Assembly (NCBI GenBank): GCA_015486145.1
Contig: WFSH01000056.1
Coordinates: forward strand, 1-26,470
DNA from: Mesoaciditogaceae bacterium
GTDB taxonomy: Bacteria; Thermotogota; Thermotogae; Mesoaciditogales; Mesoaciditogaceae
DNA length: 26,470 nucleotides
Direction of reading: 5' to 3'
Both the position numbers and the translations under genes were made by a program. Numbering within the stretch: position 1 is the first letter of the stretch; each line of letters opens with the position of its first letter. Under the pieces are notes generated by a model. That model saw nothing but the letters and a program-made list of their open reading frames with translations. It had not been told where the DNA came from and made no database searches. This document shows positions 1-7,091 of this stretch, piece after piece.

Positions 1-174
1 CTTGAATACTTTACTTTTTTAACATATCCTGTGCCTCTCATCGCAGCTATCGCTTTGGTCGTGAAAATGGTCATTACGGCCACCGAGTCGGAATCTCGTT
101 TTGAAGAGATCCTGAATCAAATTCAGGATGACAACGCGGATAATTCAGCAGCCTTTTGTACGGGCAATTCATGA
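1..174 (+). CDS. C-terminal fragment of an unidentified membrane protein
   Basis: The reading frame is open from the window edge and stops with TGA at 172-174, giving 57 visible residues. Residues 4-25 are strongly hydrophobic and can form one membrane helix; an acidic, soluble tail follows (ESESRFEEILNQIQDD). The last six or so codons lie inside a palindromic repeat at 158-185, so the natural C-terminus may have been replaced or extended by the repeat. The 5' end is outside the window and I do not recognise the family. It could also be an open frame that is not translated, but the hydrophobic-then-acidic pattern looks like a true protein end. Confidence 0.5.
   Translation, partial: LEYFTFLTYPVPLIAAIALVVKMVITATESESRFEEILNQIQDDNADNSAAFCTGNS
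109..129. repeat. Perfect 9-bp inverted repeat with 3-nt loop
   Basis: ATCCTGAAT and ATTCAGGAT are exact reverse complements separated by CAA. It sits inside the open frame that ends at 174, so it may be chance or an mRNA hairpin. Confidence 0.4.
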
Positions 175-185
175 ATTGCCCCTAC
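158..185. repeat. 28-nt palindrome, candidate dispersed repeat
   Basis: The core at 162-181, GGGCAATTCATGAATTGCCC, is a perfect 20-base palindrome. After one C-C mismatch (161/182) the flanks GTA and TAC pair again. It contains the stop codon of the preceding open frame and has no T-run after it, so it is not a typical intrinsic terminator. From memory, palindromes reading GTAGGGGCAATTC on one strand are scattered in many bacterial genomes; copy number here cannot be tested from one window. Confidence 0.6.
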
Positions 186-358
186 GAAACAAAAAAACAA
201 TGAGCTCATATGTCCTGACAGTACTTCGAGTGTGCTTGTTTTTTTACTTGATAACAAGGTATTTTTGAATGACTTTGATCCAATTTAAAAGAACAGAATA
301 GAGACACGTCATATTTTGCCAGAACAAAGAAAACCCAAAAAGTGATAGAATAAAAACT

Positions 359-1162
359 GTGAAAAGGAAGAAATACACATTTGAAGTTTCCAAAGAAAGA
401 TCAGATGAAATACTCGAAAAATTTGCAATGCTTGGCTTTTCAAACTTTTACAGTGAAAGGGAGCCTCATTCTACCAATGAGGTGTTTCACATTTTTTTGG
501 AAAACGATGATCGTGCAAGAGAAATTTTAAACGTGCTGAATGTCAAAGCGAAAAAAGCGTACATTGAAGACCAAGATTGGATCTCGAAATGGTCAGAATC
601 GCTGAAGATAATTAAGATTGATGAAGGACTTTACGTCAATCCCAATCCTACAAAATTTACCGATCCAACGGATGGTATAACTGTAAAAATCATTCCAGAA
701 ATGGCATTTGGCACTGGAGAACATCCAACGACTAAACTCGCCATTCGACTTTTAAGGAAAACTATTATCCCATCCATGAGCGTGTGTGATGTTGGCTGCG
801 GTACCGGCATTCTCTCCGTTTTCGCGGTTAAACTTGGTGCAAAACGTGTTTTGGCAGTTGATATCGATGATAACGCCATTGAAAGTGCAAAAAATACGAG
901 AAAATTGAACAATGCGAATTTCGAAATAAGAAAGTCCGACCTTCTCACACAAGTCCACGAAAAATTCGATTTAATCGTTTCAAACATCGTGTTAGATGTC
1001 ATAATCAAACTCACAGTCCAATTTGGAAAAAATCAAAAGGCCGTGGTTTCTGGAATAGACTCTGAAAGAGCTCTGCAATTTGAAAACTTTTGCCATCAAA
1101 AGGGTATAAAAATTGTCGAAAAGATGTGCGAAGATGGTTGGTGTGCGTACCGAATAGTGTAA
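359..1162 (+). CDS. prmA: Ribosomal protein L11 methyltransferase
   Basis: PrmA transfers methyl groups from S-adenosylmethionine to amino groups of ribosomal protein L11 in the cytoplasm. The 267-residue length is normal for the family. The N-terminal third is the substrate-recognition domain. The family signature IPEMAFGTGEHPTTK lies at about residues 112-126, followed by the SAM-binding loop DVGCGTGILS, the acidic VDID after strand 2, and the motif VSNIV near residue 208. The start is GTG. No ribosome binding site is visible upstream, and a TATAAT-like TAGAAT at 346-351 sits so close that transcription could begin at or next to the start codon, so the message may be leaderless; no good -35 accompanies it. 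The next gene on the same strand begins 120 bases downstream after a terminator-like hairpin. Identification is firm; the exact start is less so. Confidence 0.93.
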   Translation: MKRKKYTFEVSKERSDEILEKFAMLGFSNFYSEREPHSTNEVFHIFLENDDRAREILNVLNVKAKKAYIEDQDWISKWSESLKIIKIDEGLYVNPNPTKFTDPTDGITVKIIPEMAFGTGEHPTTKLAIRLLRKTIIPSMSVCDVGCGTGILSVFAVKLGAKRVLAVDIDDNAIESAKNTRKLNNANFEIRKSDLLTQVHEKFDLIVSNIVLDVIIKLTVQFGKNQKAVVSGIDSERALQFENFCHQKGIKIVEKMCEDGWCAYRIV

Positions 1163-1166
1163 AAGA

Positions 1167-1195
1167 TTTACGACATTGTGCTAAAATACTATAAA
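1167..1195 (+). promoter_or_regulatory. Candidate promoter for the DUF6062 leader
   Basis: TTTACG (1167-1172) and TATAAA (1190-1195) are separated by 17 bases, starting five bases after the prmA stop. Transcription would start near 1202, immediately before the first leader hairpin. Confidence 0.45.
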
Positions 1196-1200
1196 TCGAA

Positions 1201-1222
1201 TTTGGTGGAGGAGTCCACCAAA
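1201..1222 (+). promoter_or_regulatory. Leader hairpin carrying a Shine-Dalgarno-like sequence
   Basis: TTTGGTGGA (1201-1209) pairs perfectly with TCCACCAAA (1214-1222) around a GGAG loop. Stem plus loop contain GGAGGAG (1207-1213), the same heptamer as the true ribosome binding site of the next gene (1270-1276). The segment 1209-1215 can instead pair with 1238-1244, which would disrupt both this hairpin and the downstream one. Confidence 0.5.
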
Positions 1223-1234
1223 ATGCCAATGGCC

Positions 1235-1265
1235 AATGACTCCTAATTTTTGGGCGTCATTTTTT
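1235..1265 (+). terminator. Intrinsic terminator or attenuator ahead of the DUF6062 gene
   Basis: AATGAC (1235-1240) pairs with GTCATT (1256-1261); after one mismatch, about five more pairs (including a G-T) extend the stem to a small T-rich loop. A T-run at 1260-1265 follows. It can end prmA transcription, or attenuate transcription from the candidate promoter at 1167-1195. Its 5' arm (CTCCT, 1240-1244) is also complementary to the ribosome binding site at 1272-1276. Confidence 0.55.
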
Positions 1266-1282
1266 ATTTGGAGGAGATTCAG

Positions 1283-1927
1283 TTGCTGAAAAAAACAAAA
1301 AAGATTTCCGAATATTTAATTGGACAAATCGATGATAAGTTGAACGATATCGGATGTCCCATTTGTACGCTGACCGAAAAGGCCGTTAACGACTACATAG
1401 ATACGTTGTTTTATGAGAATGTGAATGATCCGGTCGAACGGAGGGATTTCATTAATGGAATGGGATACTGCCCAAAACACTTCCAGATGATCGAGAATCA
1501 TCTTGAGGAACATCCAGATCTTGGGATTCTTGGAGCCAACATTTTGTATTCAGATCTTTTTGAGATACTTGAAAAAGCCGTAGAGGATGAAAGCGTGAAC
1601 ATTGGCAACGGTTGCAAATTGTGTGCCATAGAGGAAAATGCTCAAAAGCGCTATCTCGAGATTTTTATGGATTACATTTCAAACCCCATGAGACTCGAAA
1701 AATACGAAAAATCCATATCCATGGTGTGTTTGAAACACACTCACATGATTAAAAACATGAAAAATGTGCACTTTTCTGCTTTCTTAAAGATCCAAAGGGA
1801 AAAACTCCATCGCCTTGAAAGGGCAATGGAGGAATTCATAAGAAAAAGCGACTATCGCAATGCAAAAGAACCTGTGTCAAGGATTGAAGGTGAAGGTTGG
1901 AGAATATTGTCAAAGTTCTTGGAATAA
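1283..1927 (+). CDS. DUF6062-type protein with two Cys/His metal-binding modules
   Basis: The function is unknown. The 214-residue product is soluble and alpha-helical in character, with no signal peptide. It contains two similar modules: CPIC followed by CPKH, and CKLC followed by CLKH. Each pairs a CxxC with a later CxxH, consistent with two zinc or other metal sites; this and the GMGYCPKHF stretch match my recollection of the DUF6062 family. The start is TTG at 1283, chosen because GGAGGAG lies six bases upstream (1270-1276); an in-frame TTG at 1250 lies inside the terminator hairpin and is unlikely. The gene ends two bases from the convergent glnA. The leader described at 1167-1265 suggests regulated expression. 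The family assignment is moderately sure; the metal-site reading is inference from residues. Confidence 0.75.
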   Translation: MLKKTKKISEYLIGQIDDKLNDIGCPICTLTEKAVNDYIDTLFYENVNDPVERRDFINGMGYCPKHFQMIENHLEEHPDLGILGANILYSDLFEILEKAVEDESVNIGNGCKLCAIEENAQKRYLEIFMDYISNPMRLEKYEKSISMVCLKHTHMIKNMKNVHFSAFLKIQREKLHRLERAMEEFIRKSDYRNAKEPVSRIEGEGWRILSKFLE

Positions 1928-1929
1928 TC

Positions 1930-3300
1930 TCATATCTTGAAATACAAATCGTACTCCATAGGATTCGGAATACTCGAAATCAGGCTAATCTCTTTTCTTT
2001 TTTTATCAATCCACATATCTATTAACTCATCGGGAAAAGCGGGCTTCAGGAATTCTCGATCTTTCTCTAAAGCATCAAGAGCTTCTCCAAGTGAAGCGGG
2101 AAGGTCTTTTACTTTCTTAGGAATTTTATCTTCCTCGTAAGGTCCAAATCCTTCTTTTACGGGATCCCAGGCATTTTTTATACCATCAACACCCGCAAGT
2201 AACATGGCAGCCATGGTGAAATGTGAGTTCGAGGTGGCATCGGGAGTCCTGAATTCTATTCTTCTCACCTTTTTATCGTTCACATATGCGGGGACTCGGA
2301 TCGCCGCATTTCTATTTCCAAGCGCAAATATCGATTTAGTTGGAGCTTCAAAACCAGGTATAAGGCGACGATAGGAATTAGTCGATGGATTTGTTATGGC
2401 AAGAAGTGCAGGTGCATGTTTCAATATGCCAGCTATGTAAGAAAGAGCACTCTTGGAAAGAGAGTAAAGTCCCTCAGGATCGTCAAAAATATTCCTTGAG
2501 CCATTTACCAAAAATTGATGAACGTGCATCCCGTTCCCAGCACATCCCTGAATTGATTTTGGAAGAAAACTGACAACGTATCCGCTGTCATTCGCGACGT
2601 TCCTAACGACGTATTTCATCAACGGTATCCAGTCTGCCGCTTTAAGTACATCTGAAAGGTTAAATTCAATTTCAAACTGGGAAGTTCCCACTTCATGGTG
2701 ATGGTATTTCACATCCATCCCCATCTCCGTCAAAATTGATACCATATCATTCCTAACGTCAAACATTGAATCAAAAGGTGGCGTTCTATGGTATCCCTCG
2801 TTAGATTTTATCACAGGTTCTGTCAAGGTAGGCCAGGTGAGCTCCTCACTCTCAATATCAAAATGTACCATTCGTGGAGAAATTTCACGATTTACAGCTT
2901 TGAATATGTTGAACTCCATTTCCGGCCCCACAATCATTTTCGTTGCTATTCCAAGTTCCTGAACGTAACTCAAAGCTTTCCTTAAAACATTCCTTGGATA
3001 CCAATCAAAAATGGCCGTTCTGTCAGGAAGAAAAACGTCGCAAATAAATGACAAAGTATCTGCGTCTGAAAATGTTTCTTCAAAATACAACGTTGTATCA
3101 GGAATGGCAATCATATCACTGAATGAAGTGTGAGCGTATCCAAAATTTGAAGCGTCAAATCCAACGCCTTTCGAAAAGAGCGACTCGCCAATCGTCTTTG
3201 ATGGAAGTGTAACGTGTCTTAAGCTTCCGTCCACATCATAAATTTTCAAATCAACGTACTCGTACTCTTTTACCTTACTCAGGATGTCTTCAAAATTCAA
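1930..3300 (-). CDS. glnA: Glutamine synthetase, type I
   Basis: It makes glutamine from glutamate, ammonia and ATP as a cytoplasmic dodecamer. The 456 residues match the short GSI-alpha form. Visible landmarks, in order: the beta-grasp N-terminal domain, FDASNFGYAHTSFSDM (canonical form FDGSS...SDM), GPEMEF, HHEVGTSQFEIEF, GNGMHVHQ, NPSTNSYRRLIPGFEAP, GNRNAAIRVP and RIEFRTPDATSN. No adenylylation tyrosine loop of the enterobacterial kind is evident. Several normally fixed positions differ (FDASN for FDGSS, NRNAA for RSAA), so it is somewhat divergent and could be a GS-like ligase. The start is TTG (3298-3300) with AGGAGGAGG five to six bases upstream; an in-frame GTG at 3333 would place this ribosome binding site inside the gene. 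It follows the kinase-cupin gene by 22 bases, in one operon. Confidence 0.85.
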   Translation of the reverse strand: MNFEDILSKVKEYEYVDLKIYDVDGSLRHVTLPSKTIGESLFSKGVGFDASNFGYAHTSFSDMIAIPDTTLYFEETFSDADTLSFICDVFLPDRTAIFDWYPRNVLRKALSYVQELGIATKMIVGPEMEFNIFKAVNREISPRMVHFDIESEELTWPTLTEPVIKSNEGYHRTPPFDSMFDVRNDMVSILTEMGMDVKYHHHEVGTSQFEIEFNLSDVLKAADWIPLMKYVVRNVANDSGYVVSFLPKSIQGCAGNGMHVHQFLVNGSRNIFDDPEGLYSLSKSALSYIAGILKHAPALLAITNPSTNSYRRLIPGFEAPTKSIFALGNRNAAIRVPAYVNDKKVRRIEFRTPDATSNSHFTMAAMLLAGVDGIKNAWDPVKEGFGPYEEDKIPKKVKDLPASLGEALDALEKDREFLKPAFPDELIDMWIDKKRKEISLISSIPNPMEYDLYFKI

Positions 3301-3322
3301 AATGCTTCCTCCTCCTGTATTT

Positions 3323-4258
3323 TTATGCCCCACTTTTTGGAATTACACATATAAATTCTAAAATTTTATCAGAAGAATCGTTCACAAACTGATGCATTTC
3401 ATTTGGTGCTACGTACACGTAGTCTCCAGATTCAAACGGCTTCTCATCTTCGATGGTTCTTAAAAAGCCCCTGCCTTTGAGAATGTAGACCTCATGTTCC
3501 CACGGGTGTGAATGATAGGGAGAGAACCCTCCTGGTTTTACCGTAAAATGCCTCATCACAAATGTCGGGGCTCCATCTTTTGGACCTATCAAAACACGTT
3601 TTTCAACGCCCTTAGCCTCCTTCCCATCATCGTAAATTTCTGGTATGACGTCCATGTGCCTACCAACTTTCGCCATGTTATCGCCTACTTTCCAACAATC
3701 TTTGCAACGTGGTTCGTAACGAGTTTGTACGTCTGCGCCTTCAACTTTGAAAACCGGGTCGCTTTGCGAAGCAGGTACCCATTCCCCATTTTTCAAGATC
3801 AGGCGTTGTGTGCGAGTCGCATCCCTACCGCATACAACACACACAGCTTTTAAAAGTACAATTTCATCAGCTATAGCTACTATTTTCATAACATTATCAA
3901 AGGGGTTACCTCGAAAGTCAAGGTTCAGTCCAGCAACGATCACATCCGTTCCACGGTTGATAAAAAGATTTACCACATCAAAAAGTTCTTCTCCAAAAAA
4001 TTGTGCTTCGTCAAAAGCAACGTAATCTTTCTTCTCTCCCATATACCTTAACGCATCTCTTGCAGATCTAATTGTTGTCGCTTTCAGGGAAGTTCCGGCT
4101 CTTGATACGATATTTTCATTTTTGCTTCTGGTATCCGAAAAAATTTTGAAAATCATTCCATGCTGCTTCGCGATATTTCTACGTACAACTCTTCGTATGA
4201 GCTCTTCCGTTTTTCCAGAATACATGGGACCTATCACAACTTCGATTTTTCCCTTCAA
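3323..4258 (-). CDS. tdk: Thymidine kinase fused to a C-terminal cupin domain
   Basis: Residues 1-190 form a type II thymidine kinase, which phosphorylates thymidine with ATP in the salvage pathway. It has the P-loop GPMYSGKT (10-17), SRAGTS (52-57), DEAQF with catalytic Glu84, and four zinc-binding cysteines (C140, C143, C185, C188). Usual bacterial enzymes end here at about 190-200 residues. This frame continues without a break into a cupin (about 203-311): motif 1 has H249, H251 and E256, and motif 2 has PNEMH with H289 and N293, so the cupin metal site looks complete. The start is TTG with AAAGAGGTG eight bases upstream. It is first in the operon with glnA, under a TTGAAC-17-TATAAT promoter. 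The fusion is read directly from the sequence; the role of the cupin is unknown. A sequencing error joining two genes is possible. Confidence 0.92.
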   Translation of the reverse strand: MKGKIEVVIGPMYSGKTEELIRRVVRRNIAKQHGMIFKIFSDTRSKNENIVSRAGTSLKATTIRSARDALRYMGEKKDYVAFDEAQFFGEELFDVVNLFINRGTDVIVAGLNLDFRGNPFDNVMKIVAIADEIVLLKAVCVVCGRDATRTQRLILKNGEWVPASQSDPVFKVEGADVQTRYEPRCKDCWKVGDNMAKVGRHMDVIPEIYDDGKEAKGVEKRVLIGPKDGAPTFVMRHFTVKPGGFSPYHSHPWEHEVYILKGRGFLRTIEDEKPFESGDYVYVAPNEMHQFVNDSSDKILEFICVIPKSGA

Positions 4259-4299
4259 AGATATCGCACCTCTTTTAACTTAGAAATATGGCGTTTACG

Positions 4300-4328
4300 A
4301 TTATAGCAAAAATTCTTATGGCGTTCAA
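4300..4328 (-). promoter_or_regulatory. Strong sigma-70-type promoter for tdk-cupin and glnA
   Basis: On the minus strand TTGAAC (4328-4323) and a perfect TATAAT (4305-4300) are separated by exactly 17 bases. The start codon at 4258 lies about 35 bases beyond the predicted start of transcription. Confidence 0.8.
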
Positions 4329-4416
4329 AAATTTTAAGTATACAAAAATGTTTCTTGTAGTACAATTAAAGATGAAAGTTTTTACGAACAATTCATCCCA
4401 TTGGAGGTTGAGAACC

Positions 4417-5253
4417 TTGAAAAAATTTACCTTCGTGTTCTTATCTTTAATCCTTTTAGGCGTTTCATCTATTTTTGCGTATTCATTTCAAATTTACACC
4501 GTTAAACGAGGTGATACTTTAAGCGGAATAGCTCAAAAACTGTCCGTTTCGGCAAACTCCATCTTAGACTTGAATCCCACTATCAATCCTAACAAACTGT
4601 GGATAGGACAAAGGTTAAAAATCGTTGAGCCAGACGGCATTTTTCAAAGTGTGGATAAAGGTCAAGCGTTATGGTACATAGCGGCTGAGTACTTTACGAC
4701 CATAAAAAACATTTTAAAATACAACCACTTGAAAAATCCAAACATAATATTTCCCGGTGAGAAGCTCTTCATTCCCACCTCTATAATATGCAAAACGTCC
4801 AAAAGAAAAACGGGTGTTATATGGCCCGTTTTCGGATATATAACTTCTCCATACGGTTGGAGAATAAATCCCCTCACACATAAAAAAGAATTCCATCCTG
4901 GGATAGATATAGGTGCTCCAGAGGGCACTCCCATATTTGCTGCCATCAGCGGGGTAGTTACCTATGCGGGATGGGATGATGGATACGGGAAGATGGTTCA
5001 AATATTCAACGGTCACCTGCTCACAAGATACGGTCATATGTCAAGAATAGATTGTTACACCGGTGAGCATGTTCGACAGGGAGAACTAATCGGAAGAATA
5101 GGTTCGACGGGTTTAAGTACCGGCCCACACCTTCACTTTGAAATACGGATAAATGGAATTCCTTACAATCCGTTGGGATATTTACCATACGTTTCTTGGT
5201 CTGGCGAGTTACCTCATCCCCCCACTCCCTACGAAGAGGGAATGGGATATTGA
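4417..5253 (+). CDS. Secreted LysM / M23-family cell-wall endopeptidase
   Basis: It is a peptidoglycan-binding zinc metallopeptidase acting outside the cytoplasmic membrane. The 278 residues read: signal peptide 1-21 (KK, then a hydrophobic core ending SSIFA), LysM 1 (about 25-70, YTVKRGDTLSGIAQ), LysM 2 (about 79-121, weaker, GQALWYIA), and the M23 domain (about 150-255). The zinc ligands appear intact: H and D of HPGIDIG and the last histidine of GPHLHFE; YGHM is also present. The start is TTG at 4417 with GGAGGT eight bases upstream, which places the signal peptide correctly; the frame is open further upstream but would bury the signal. The last residues (ELPHPPTPYEEGMGY) are encoded by a C-rich hairpin and look like a repeat-derived tail. 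It converges on dnaJ. Confidence 0.88.
   Translation: MKKFTFVFLSLILLGVSSIFAYSFQIYTVKRGDTLSGIAQKLSVSANSILDLNPTINPNKLWIGQRLKIVEPDGIFQSVDKGQALWYIAAEYFTTIKNILKYNHLKNPNIIFPGEKLFIPTSIICKTSKRKTGVIWPVFGYITSPYGWRINPLTHKKEFHPGIDIGAPEGTPIFAAISGVVTYAGWDDGYGKMVQIFNGHLLTRYGHMSRIDCYTGEHVRQGELIGRIGSTGLSTGPHLHFEIRINGIPYNPLGYLPYVSWSGELPHPPTPYEEGMGY
5218..5248. repeat. C/G-rich hairpin at the convergent 3' ends of the M23 peptidase and dnaJ
   Basis: CCCACTCCCT (5221-5230) and AGGGAATGGG (5237-5246) face each other around ACGAAG. The plus strand has one C-A mismatch; the minus strand has a G-U pair there, so all ten positions pair in the dnaJ transcript. There is no T-run on either strand. It shares CCCTACGAA with the palindrome at 158-185 and may protect or end the dnaJ message. 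Confidence 0.5.
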
Positions 5254-5285
5254 TCGTGATGAAAGAAATTTTCAAAAAATAGAAC

Positions 5286-6419
5286 TCATCTTCTAAAAAA
5301 TCTTCGATGCTTTTCATTCACAGGAGAATGGCTTGCTTCGGCGTATTCTCTGAGGATTTCCTCTTGCGCCTTCGTCAAGGAACGGGGGATTTCAACGTTT
5401 ACCTTAACGATGTGATCTCCCCTTAAGTGTCCTCTCACAGTTGGAAACCCTTTTCCCTTGAGCTTGAAGATCGTTCCGGGTTGTGTACCAGCCGGGATAA
5501 CCAGTTTTTCACTTCCTTCCAATCCCTTAATTTCCAACGTTGTGCCCAAGGCAGCCTGCGCAAAATCGATAGTGACCTCGCTGTAAACGTTTTGACCATC
5601 ACGCTTCATCCCGTCTATCTCTTTTATTCTCACAATAACGAAGAGATCACCATACGGTCCCCCATTTTCTCCAGCGTGTCCTCCTTTGGGTACTCTCATC
5701 CTTCCGCCATCTTCCACACCAGATGGAATTTTCAACTTTATTCTCTTCTTTTCTGTTACACGTGTTCTTCCACCACAAACCGGACATTTTTCACTTATAA
5801 CCCTACCTGTCCCTCCACACATATCACAAGTGCTTTGTGTGGTCATCACCCCAAAAAACGTTCTCTGTTGCCGACGTATCACACCGGTTCCATGGCATTT
5901 TGGACAAGTTTTAAACGCCGTCCCATTTTTTGCTCCCGTACCGTGGCAAGCTTCGCAAACTTTATATCTTGTATATTCTATTTCTTTTTCCGTGCCGTAA
6001 AGAACGTCTTTAGTTTCTATCCAGATAGTTACATATATGTCTTCTCCTTTAACGGCTCGAGATTTTGTGGAAGCCCTTGAAGAAGTGCTTGTGCCTTGAC
6101 CAAAAAACATATCAAATAAATCTTCAAAACCGCCAAATGGATTTTGACCAAATGGATTAGCTTCTTGCGCTGTCCAACCTCCCTGATCAGTTGATTGACC
6201 AACGTAACCAAAGCGATCGTACTGAGCCCGCTTTTGTGGATCGGAAAGTACCTCGTACGCTTCACGAATCTCCTTGAATTTTTCCTCGGCTTTTGCTTTA
6301 TCTTCAGTGTGAAGATCTGGATGCCATTTTTTCACAAGCTCTCTATAAGCCCGTTTGATCTCATCATTCGAAGCGTCCCTTGAAACACCTAAAATTTCAT
6401 AATAATCCTTTTTAGACAT
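5286..6419 (-). CDS. dnaJ: Chaperone protein DnaJ (Hsp40)
   Basis: It is the co-chaperone that delivers unfolded proteins to DnaK and stimulates its ATPase. The 377 residues show the J domain (1-70, HPD at 33-35), a Gly/Phe-rich linker (about 71-110), four zinc-binding repeats and the two-part C-terminal substrate domain. The repeats are CEACHGTG (155), CPKCHGTG (172), CDMCGGTG (198) and CPVCGGRT (212); the last lacks the usual final glycine, but all eight cysteines are present. The ATG start follows the grpE stop by six bases, with GCGGTGAT as ribosome binding site overlapping the grpE end. It is the third gene of the hrcA operon. dnaK is not in the window, an arrangement I recall from other Thermotogae. 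Confidence 0.97.
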   Translation of the reverse strand: MSKKDYYEILGVSRDASNDEIKRAYRELVKKWHPDLHTEDKAKAEEKFKEIREAYEVLSDPQKRAQYDRFGYVGQSTDQGGWTAQEANPFGQNPFGGFEDLFDMFFGQGTSTSSRASTKSRAVKGEDIYVTIWIETKDVLYGTEKEIEYTRYKVCEACHGTGAKNGTAFKTCPKCHGTGVIRRQQRTFFGVMTTQSTCDMCGGTGRVISEKCPVCGGRTRVTEKKRIKLKIPSGVEDGGRMRVPKGGHAGENGGPYGDLFVIVRIKEIDGMKRDGQNVYSEVTIDFAQAALGTTLEIKGLEGSEKLVIPAGTQPGTIFKLKGKGFPTVRGHLRGDHIVKVNVEIPRSLTKAQEEILREYAEASHSPVNEKHRRFFRR

Positions 6420-6425
6420 AAAAAA

Positions 6426-7037
6426 TCACCGCTTTTCGTCTTCGTCGTCTGAATTCTCGTTTTTACTCTTATCCTCCACTTTTCGAGCTTGTGGTTTTTT
6501 TCTTTTCTCAACATGTAAAGCGACCTTTACTTTTGCGGGTCTTATGATTTTAGAATGAAATTTGTAACCAGGTTGAACCACTTCAGCGATTTCCCAATCT
6601 GGGAGCTTTTCACTTTCGACTCGTTCGATCGCTTCGTGCTCGAAAGGATCGAATTTCCCTGAAGCTTTTATCTCCTTAAGTCCTTCAGAAACAAGCACAT
6701 CTTTGAATTTTCTATAAGTCAATTTTAACGCTTCAAATTCAAGCGACTTTTTATCACCAAAGTTTTTCATCAGTCGCTCCATGTCATCAAGTACGTCGAT
6801 CAACTTTTCAACCATTTTCTGTTTGGCGTAATTAAATGTGGCGTTTATTTCTTCATCCTTTTCTTTTCTCAAATTCTCCAAAGTTGCTTTAATCCTTTTG
6901 GAATATTCTTCAAGTTCTTTAACCCTTTCCTGGCACTTTTCGAACTCTTTTCTATCTAAAGTTGCGTTTTCTTTTGAAACTTTTTTGTCTTCCTTTTTTT
7001 CTTTTTCAACCTTGTGAGTTCCCTTTTCCACATCCAT
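6426..7037 (-). CDS. grpE: Nucleotide exchange factor GrpE
   Basis: GrpE releases ADP from DnaK. The product has about 203 residues: a very charged lysine/glutamate-rich head (1-45), a long coiled-coil dimerisation helix (about 46-105), and the beta domain ending in the family pattern PGYKFHSKIIRPAKVKV. A further basic and acidic tail follows. The start is taken as ATG at 7035-7037, six bases after AGAGGTG; an adjacent ATG at 7040 and a GTG at 7046 inside the ribosome binding site are also in frame, so the start is uncertain by one to three residues. It lies 54 bases downstream of hrcA and directly upstream of dnaJ. Confidence 0.95.
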   Translation of the reverse strand: MDVEKGTHKVEKEKKEDKKVSKENATLDRKEFEKCQERVKELEEYSKRIKATLENLRKEKDEEINATFNYAKQKMVEKLIDVLDDMERLMKNFGDKKSLEFEALKLTYRKFKDVLVSEGLKEIKASGKFDPFEHEAIERVESEKLPDWEIAEVVQPGYKFHSKIIRPAKVKVALHVEKRKKPQARKVEDKSKNENSDDEDEKR

Positions 7038-7091
7038 CATTCTCACCTCTTTCGACGATAAAAAATAAGGATCATCCGAATTACCTCAACT

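Noticed and set aside
189..246. A-rich and T-rich tracts (AAAAAAACAA and TTGTTTTTTT) that are complementary across about 37 bases.
   Set aside because: Low-complexity tracts in AT-rich DNA pair by chance; there is no compact loop and no matching gene end.
4331..4371. TACAAT at 4361-4366 as a promoter for the M23 peptidase gene.
   Set aside because: No -35 at a sensible distance; the position is plausible but not supportable from sequence alone.
5427..6080. Long open frame on the plus strand opposite dnaJ.
   Set aside because: It lies fully inside dnaJ, has no ribosome binding site and resembles no protein; it is a shadow frame.
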